In this document: in pieces, positions 63,401-64,000 of the stretch
Layout of the letters: every line of letters begins with the position of its first letter
How positions within the stretch are numbered: position 1 is the stretch's first letter
NCBI RefSeq assembly: GCF_963678635.1
Contig: NC_087062.1
Span: forward strand, 76,502,349-76,566,348
Source: Symsagittifera roscoffensis
Taxonomy: Eukaryota > Xenacoelomorpha > Acoela > Convolutidae
Length of the DNA stretch: 64,000 nt
Reading direction: 5' to 3'
Made by a program: the position numbers and the translations under genes
Notes under the pieces: generated by a model
Seen by the model: only the letters and a program-made list of their open reading frames with translations
Database searches by the model: none
What the model was told of the DNA's origin: nothing

Positions 63401-63601
63401 TACATTCAGCAAAAACTGGACAAGCTTCTCCAATCTTTGCTTCGTCCCGGCTGCATCTCTCAGAGCGTCGTTTTTGATCTGTCGACCAAGGGCAACGAGG
63501 AAGTCAGATTCTTGCGACTGGCTCGACGAGTTTGATCGCTCGATTCGCTCGCGCTTAGGCCCACTCGGCGATGACTTGGATGAACTGGCTTTGGTCGACA
63601 T
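25143..63601 (-). CDS. UBR3: UBR3-like E3 ubiquitin-protein ligase, 31 coding exons, complete CDS
   Basis: The joined exons total 5430 nt (1809 residues plus stop), close to vertebrate UBR3 (about 1890), and every intron phase agrees. The protein is an E3 of the UBR1/UBR2/UBR3 group; family members transfer ubiquitin to substrates, and UBR3 acts in sensory development, Hedgehog signalling and DNA-repair protein turnover. The zinc-binding UBR box is at about residues 131-188 (CGRVWKHNF...[13 protein letters not shown]). A split RING-H2 has CVIC (1145-1148), C-x-H-x2-H-x2-C (1284-1292) and CPVC (1320-1323), followed by the conserved Cys-rich C-terminal region (1639-1809) with HGEED and [11 protein letters not shown]. 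The N-terminus is Ser-rich. Residues encoded around 32.9-33.5 kb match the family poorly. An acceptor-like sequence ends 9 nt before the start ATG. Introns are full of repeats, one donor is GC, and one exon is only 29 nt. Confidence 0.92.
25751..26148 (-). CDS. UBR3: UBR3 exon 30 (Cys-rich C-terminal domain)
   Basis: Reads [20 protein letters not shown], then [25 protein letters not shown] and [10 protein letters not shown], the conserved C-terminal region of UBR1/2/3. Donor GTTAGA, phase 2. Confidence 0.93.
27384..27551 (-). CDS. UBR3: UBR3 exon 29
   Basis: 56 codons in phase 0; Ser-rich start, then [20 protein letters not shown]. Acceptor CTGGGTCTTAG, donor GTAAGC. Family similarity is weak; supported by splice sites and phase. 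Confidence 0.65.
27600..28150 (-). repeat. Dispersed repeat, inverted relative to the 11 kb copies
   Basis: It runs from TTGTTCCGACTTTCG to the GGGCTTCGCCCTGATACGAGC box and is the reverse complement of 11.2-11.72 kb, although 27840-27990 runs in the same direction as 10430-10560. Another copy is at 47060-47460. It lies in a UBR3 intron. Confidence 0.6.
28732..28865 (-). CDS. UBR3: UBR3 exon 28
   Basis: Reads [31 protein letters not shown], matching the family's AW-PESMEKCLQ segment. Donor GTATGG. Confidence 0.85.
29140..29530 (+). repeat. CATAGCCAAC-family repeat copy
   Basis: Has TAATGAACGCAAG near its start and CGTTCATTACTCTTA at its end, the family's inverted ends. It lies in a UBR3 intron. 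Confidence 0.55.
29720..29932 (-). CDS. UBR3: UBR3 exon 27
   Basis: Acceptor ATCTGACCTTTTCAG; reads [18 protein letters not shown], matching the family's C-SEEDR-AW segment. The donor GTTCGA is chosen by phase and is weak. Confidence 0.75.
30040..31100 (+). repeat. CATAGCCAAC-family copies and SINE head fragment
   Basis: Two family copies (about 30040-30370 and 30770-31100). Between them is a tRNA-like segment on the minus strand with box B GGTTCGAATCC at about 30390-30400. Confidence 0.5.
31220..31535 (-). repeat. tRNA-derived SINE-like copy
   Basis: Minus strand: a tRNA-like head (31330-31400) with an A box TGGCTGAGTGG and a degenerate B box, then a body, ending in the family tail hairpin CGAAGCGAAGCTTTGCCTCTG near 31220-31240. 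Same orientation as UBR3. Confidence 0.65.
31855..32045 (-). repeat. SINE-like copy
   Basis: Tail at 31855-31891 and a tRNA-like head at about 31980-32040 with TGGCGCAGATGCG on the minus strand. Confidence 0.5.
32082..32436. mobile_element. TIR element (355 bp), AGTGCCGAAGT family
   Basis: The ends read GGGGGCGTTCAACAGTGCCG and, inverted, GGGGGCAGTACAACAGTGCC, each continuing into GAAGTACAACA. It has no coding capacity. I see no clear target duplication. The related nested copy is at 57091-57362. Confidence 0.6.
32566..32643 (-). CDS. UBR3: UBR3 exon 26
   Basis: Reads [20 protein letters not shown]. The start is 32643 or 32651, the two acceptors (TTTCAG and TTATCAG) being 8 nt apart; the first fits the phase of exon 25. 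Donor GTACTG. Confidence 0.65.
32934..33122 (-). CDS. UBR3: UBR3 exon 25 (tentative borders)
   Basis: Reads [20 protein letters not shown] then YYPLLFELV. The donor GTAAGT is strong; the acceptor (ATGTGTAAAAG) is weak. The phase fits but the family match is loose. Confidence 0.55.
33449..33542 (-). CDS. UBR3: UBR3 exon 24 (tentative)
   Basis: Phase fits exons 23 and 25 and the reading [20 protein letters not shown] looks coding, but I see no close counterpart in vertebrate UBR3. Donor GTGCGA. It could be lineage-specific sequence. Confidence 0.5.
33660..34250 (+). repeat. Long repeat, partner of 19245-19900
   Basis: About 590 bp colinear with 19245-19900, including AACTAAGTTTTCATGGTTTA and the CATAGCCAAC-family body. 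It ends close to UBR3 exon 23. Confidence 0.65.
34332..34466 (-). CDS. UBR3: UBR3 exon 23 (last RING cysteines)
   Basis: 45 codons: an Asp run, then [19 protein letters not shown], the final C-x2-C of the RING. Donor GTAAAT. Confidence 0.85.
34862..34975 (-). CDS. UBR3: UBR3 exon 22 (RING-H2 centre)
   Basis: 38 codons in phase 0: [20 protein letters not shown] holds the C-x-H-x2-H-x2-C core of the RING. Donor GTATGT. Confidence 0.88.
35095..35321 (-). CDS. UBR3: UBR3 exon 21 (acidic insert)
   Basis: A Ser/Thr/Glu-rich linker including [20 protein letters not shown]. It splits the RING between CVIC and the His pair. It joins in phase directly to exon 20. Acceptor ATTTGTTAG, donor GTAACT. Confidence 0.8.
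35977..36218. repeat. Fold-back element with coding-like loop
   Basis: Arms of about 55 bp (CAGAAACGGTCAAAACAATC and its complement) flank a central stretch of about 130 bp that reads as acidic protein on the minus strand ([11 protein letters not shown]). The stretch does not fit UBR3 phase. It lies in the intron between exons 20 and 21. Confidence 0.6.
36397..36448. repeat. Microsatellite (GA)n(GT)n
   Basis: A run of GA dinucleotides passes directly into GT dinucleotides. Confidence 0.9.
37850..38090 (-). repeat. SINE-like copy, second type
   Basis: A tRNA-like head on the minus strand (37855-37925) with box B GGGTTCGAAAC, and CCCTTGCTTATCGCAATGG at about 38036-38054. Similar heads occur at 56260-56320 and 59390-59450. 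Confidence 0.5.
38263..38546 (-). CDS. UBR3: UBR3 exon 20 (basic helix and first RING cysteines)
   Basis: Acceptor with T8 then AAG. Reads [20 protein letters not shown], a charged coiled-coil-like helix, then a Ser-rich linker and CVIC, the first RING pair. Donor GTAAGG. Confidence 0.88.
41377..41684 (-). CDS. UBR3: UBR3 exon 19
   Basis: Reads [20 protein letters not shown], a UBR3 hallmark, then a variable tail ending AKAEFLE. Donor GTTGGT, phase 2. Confidence 0.9.
41924..41952 (-). CDS. UBR3: UBR3 exon 18 (29-nt microexon)
   Basis: Acceptor TTTTGTTTTAG and donor GTGAGT enclose 29 nt encoding MTATFEMIN after a split Gly. It joins exons 17 and 19 in phase, and the product aligns with the family's TTAILEI segment. 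Confidence 0.75.
42112..42420 (-). repeat. tRNA-derived SINE-like copy, best preserved
   Basis: Tail GCGAAGTGCAGCTTCGCC (42118-42137, minus). The head is at about 42230-42300 with box A GACTGAGTAGATAG and box B GATTCGAATCC. Oriented like UBR3. Confidence 0.7.
42551..42660. repeat. 55-bp tandem duplication
   Basis: AAATCACTTTTTTCTGTTCA and following sequence occurs twice in exact tandem with a period of 55 bp, a recent duplication next to exon 17. Confidence 0.9.
42899..43148 (-). CDS. UBR3: UBR3 exon 17
   Basis: Reads [20 protein letters not shown] and [16 protein letters not shown], with the family's SWFP. Ends CTCACAG at donor GTAGTT, phase 1. Confidence 0.88.
43657..43804 (-). CDS. UBR3: UBR3 exon 16
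   Basis: Reads [20 protein letters not shown] and [13 protein letters not shown], with the conserved WPP. Donor GTAAGT. Confidence 0.9.
44083..44288 (-). CDS. UBR3: UBR3 exon 15
   Basis: Reads [39 protein letters not shown] and RYSK, conserved in UBR3. Donor GTGAGA, phase 2. Confidence 0.88.
44502..44804 (-). CDS. UBR3: UBR3 exon 14
   Basis: 101 codons in phase 0 with [19 protein letters not shown] and [17 protein letters not shown]. Donor GTGAGT. Confidence 0.9.
45271..45470 (-). repeat. tRNA-derived SINE-like copy
   Basis: Tail at 45271-45300; head at about 45385-45455 on the minus strand with TGGCGCAGACGC and box B GTGTTCGATACC. The head differs from the 42 kb copy while the tail is shared. 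Confidence 0.65.
45783..46835. repeat. Tandem array, period about 151 bp
   Basis: Units share GTAAGTGCGTAGCTGCTTAT (46446, 46597, 46749) and TTGAACCCTCAATTTCAGAT boxes. The last three units are nearly identical with periods of 151 and 152 bp; about four older units (spacings 155-222) precede them. Related single units lie at about 47750-47990 and 62150-62830. Confidence 0.8.
47060..47460 (+). repeat. Dispersed repeat copy (CCCCCCACACGCCATA family)
   Basis: Starts at CATCCCCCCACACGCCATA and ends at the ACGAAAGTCGGAACAATTA box; matches the copies at 11.2-11.7 and 27.6-28.2 kb. It lies in a UBR3 intron. Confidence 0.6.
48532..48713 (-). CDS. UBR3: UBR3 exon 13
   Basis: Reads [37 protein letters not shown] and DADLLFVQ, well matched to the family. 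Acceptor AATTTTGCAG. Confidence 0.92.
49111..49231 (-). CDS. UBR3: UBR3 exon 12, GC donor
   Basis: Reads [20 protein letters not shown] then LKDQI. The next exon needs phase 1, which falls at AG|GCACGC, a GC donor; no GT is available before the stop codon. Confidence 0.8.
49794..49886 (-). CDS. UBR3: UBR3 exon 11
   Basis: 31 codons in phase 0: [20 protein letters not shown]. Acceptor TTTTCAG, donor GTTGGG. Confidence 0.8.
50160..50610 (+). repeat. CATAGCCAAC-family repeat copy
   Basis: Begins ACATAGCCAACTGACAGTTC and ends CACTACGTTCATCACTCTTA. It lies in the intron between UBR3 exons 10 and 11. Confidence 0.65.
50893..51026 (-). CDS. UBR3: UBR3 exon 10
   Basis: Reads [17 protein letters not shown] then [16 protein letters not shown], a close family match. 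Donor GTACGT. Confidence 0.9.
51112..51279 (-). CDS. UBR3: UBR3 exon 9
   Basis: Reads [18 protein letters not shown] and ends at a donor GTAATG in phase 1, as the next exon needs. Confidence 0.88.
51538..51670. mobile_element. Palindromic MITE, 133 bp
   Basis: The arms TATTTAGACAACCGCGTA...AACCAATCAGAA and their complement meet with almost no loop (centre about 51604) and are nearly perfect. It has no coding capacity and lies between UBR3 exons 8 and 9. The near identity of the arms suggests a young element. Confidence 0.8.
51804..52044 (-). CDS. UBR3: UBR3 exon 8
   Basis: Reads [14 protein letters not shown] and [31 protein letters not shown] is strongly conserved in UBR3. Donor GTCAGT. 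Confidence 0.92.
52419..52760 (-). repeat. SINE-like copy
   Basis: Tail hairpin GCGAAGCGCAGCTGCGCC at 52425-52442 (minus), a body similar to the 42 kb copy, and a degenerate tRNA-like head near 52530-52600. Confidence 0.55.
54419..54567 (-). CDS. UBR3: UBR3 exon 7
   Basis: Reads [20 protein letters not shown] then [12 protein letters not shown], a clear UBR3 segment. Donor GTAGGT. Confidence 0.9.
54757..54843 (-). CDS. UBR3: UBR3 exon 6
   Basis: Acceptor AATTTATTTCAG; reads [20 protein letters not shown]. Donor GTTAGT. The family match is weak here; phase on both sides supports it. Confidence 0.65.
55638..56325 (-). repeat. SINE-like copy, second tail type
   Basis: Tail with GCGAAGCTCCGCTTCGCC (55643-55660, minus) followed by CACTTGCGAT. 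A tRNA-like head lies at about 56260-56320 (minus) with box B AGTTCGAGTCTC. The two may belong to separate copies. Confidence 0.45.
56716..56871 (-). CDS. UBR3: UBR3 exon 5
   Basis: Reads [20 protein letters not shown] then [15 protein letters not shown], matching the helical segment after the UBR box. Donor GTATGT. Confidence 0.85.
56980..57690 (+). repeat. CATAGCCAAC-family copy split by a younger TIR element
   Basis: Starts ACATAGCCAACTGACAGTCG and ends TTCGTCCATTACTCTTAATT; the TIR element at 57091-57362 interrupts it. Confidence 0.65.
57091..57362. mobile_element. Nested TIR element (272 bp), 8-bp target duplication
   Basis: Ends GGTTGGGTAAGACAGTGCC and, inverted, GGGGGCGTTAGACAGTGCC, both followed by GAAGT. 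GAATTTTC is duplicated exactly at 57083-57090 and 57363-57370. The 8-bp duplication suggests hAT-type transposition. Same family as 32082-32436. Confidence 0.75.
57993..58117 (-). CDS. UBR3: UBR3 exon 4
   Basis: Completes the UBR box (GFCVNHG) and continues [18 protein letters not shown]. Acceptor TTTGTTTCAG, donor GTGAGT. Confidence 0.85.
58269..58397 (-). repeat. Two SINE-like tails in tandem
   Basis: Tails at 58269-58305 and 58361-58397 both carry GCGAAGC hairpin sequence followed by CACTTGCGATAC on the plus strand, in the same direction. Confidence 0.5.
59520..60646 (-). pseudogene. Decayed FLYWCH/MULE-like transposase fragment
   Basis: Minus-strand pieces lie in several frames. One resembles a FLYWCH zinc finger ([20 protein letters not shown] then [11 protein letters not shown], with EHNHD in a shifted frame near 60450). 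An open piece at about 60190-60395 ends [15 protein letters not shown], a pattern seen before the core of FLYWCH-containing MULE proteins. A third ORF lies at 59520-59804. The aromatic-Trp-Cys of the finger has lost its Cys, and the frame is broken. It lies in the intron between UBR3 exons 3 and 4. Confidence 0.45.
61226..61443 (-). CDS. UBR3: UBR3 exon 3 (UBR box)
   Basis: The UBR zinc-finger box: [38 protein letters not shown] and [17 protein letters not shown]. All Cys/His ligands of the family are visible. Donor GTTAGT. Confidence 0.95.
61725..61869 (-). CDS. UBR3: UBR3 exon 2
   Basis: Acceptor GTATGTGTTGCAG, donor GTTAGT. It reads [20 protein letters not shown] then [11 protein letters not shown], the region just before the UBR box. 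Confidence 0.8.
62201..62550. repeat. hAT-like MITE fragment
   Basis: Begins CAGGGGCGGATCTAGGATTT and matches the element at 8479-8818 in reverse orientation (shared GGTCGACCAAATTGATTTT and GGCGCGCGCTCCCC). The other end lacks the terminal repeat. Confidence 0.6.
63387..63601 (-). CDS. UBR3: UBR3 exon 1 (start codon)
   Basis: ATG at 63599-63601, then [19 protein letters not shown] and a helix ending FLLNVHWPF; donor GTAAAA, phase 2. The exon seems to begin at 63610 after TATCTTCAG, leaving a 9-nt leader before the ATG. Confidence 0.75.
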
Positions 63602-63640
63602 CAAATCGACCTGAAGATATTTTGATAAAACGCAAAAATG
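63602..63640 (-). promoter_or_regulatory. UBR3: Splice-acceptor-like sequence just before UBR3 start codon
   Basis: TTTTATCAAAATATCTTCAG ends at 63611, 9 nt before the ATG. It may accept a 5' untranslated exon or a spliced leader. Confidence 0.5.
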
Positions 63641-63913
63641 CTTCGAATTATCATTAAAATATATTCAGTTGTTTATTAGAATTAAAAATAAAATGGATAG
63701 AAACAACGCTCATTCAGAGTACCATTTCTATACTAGAAGCACACAAGGAAAAATTGTTGAGATAAGATTGTCATTGAGTTCAAAACGAATTTTGCAGCCA
63801 ATGAAACAAGGGTCAAAAAACTCATAAAACGACCAAAAAAAGCATTAAAAGTTTAGAAATTTGAATGAAAATTTTCTAAGGAAACACTTTGCTTCGAAAA
63901 TCACCACAAATTA

Positions 63914-63935
63914 TTCAGAGGCGAAGCTGCACTAA
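63914..63935 (-). repeat. SINE-like tail fragment
   Basis: TTCAGAGGCGAAGCTGCACT is the family tail at the right end of the window. Confidence 0.5.
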
Positions 63936-64000
63936 AAGTTCTACGAAATACTAAGAATTGCTGCGAGAGAAAACAATCCTGAAAAAATAAACAACCGCCG

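Noticed and set aside
1-64000. CRISPR arrays or prokaryotic defence systems
   Set aside because: Tandem repeats here lack regular short spacers and the genes are intron-containing animal genes.

Overview
The window is nuclear DNA from an animal, very probably an AT-rich invertebrate genome with many introns and transposons. Three things point to this: two multi-exon genes of animal families with phase-consistent introns, retroelements with Ty3/gypsy-like and APE-type LINE proteins, and tRNA-derived SINE-like repeats. I cannot name the species. There are no bacterial operons, CRISPR arrays or functional rRNA/tRNA genes that I can support.

From left to right. Positions 1 to about 7.8 kb hold the 5' half of a Ty3/gypsy-like LTR retrotransposon on the minus strand: a repeat-rich leader, a small upstream ORF, then a single gag-pro-pol frame cut by the window edge at the start of RNase H. 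Positions 7979-14406 hold seven minus-strand exons of an ABCG-subfamily transporter, covering the nucleotide-binding domain and linker. Its membrane-domain exons are not in the window and may lie beyond the retroelement. From 14.4 to 20.6 kb I see only repeats, including a fold-back of about 690 bp at 16 kb. A LINE (20611-24365, minus) follows, bounded by a 13-bp target-site duplication. It has APE endonuclease and reverse transcriptase but carries one in-frame stop and two frameshifts. From 25.1 to 63.6 kb the minus strand carries what looks like the whole coding sequence of UBR3, an E3 ubiquitin ligase. I placed 31 coding exons whose phases all agree; they sum to 5430 nt (1809 residues plus stop).

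The UBR3 introns are packed with transposable elements: about 15 copies of a SINE-like family sharing a 3'-terminal hairpin and all in one orientation, several fold-back or TIR elements, a 151-bp tandem array and a decayed FLYWCH/MULE-like remnant. The two host genes share no obvious pathway; they are simply neighbours on the same strand. Observations most worth checking: splice-acceptor-like sequence only 6-9 nt upstream of both start codons (possible spliced-leader trans-splicing), three phase-supported GC-AG introns, a 29-nt microexon in UBR3, the altered ABC motifs, and the one-way SINE family.

All exon borders were read by eye from splice consensus, phase and remembered family similarity. 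No transcript data, alignment or database search was used.
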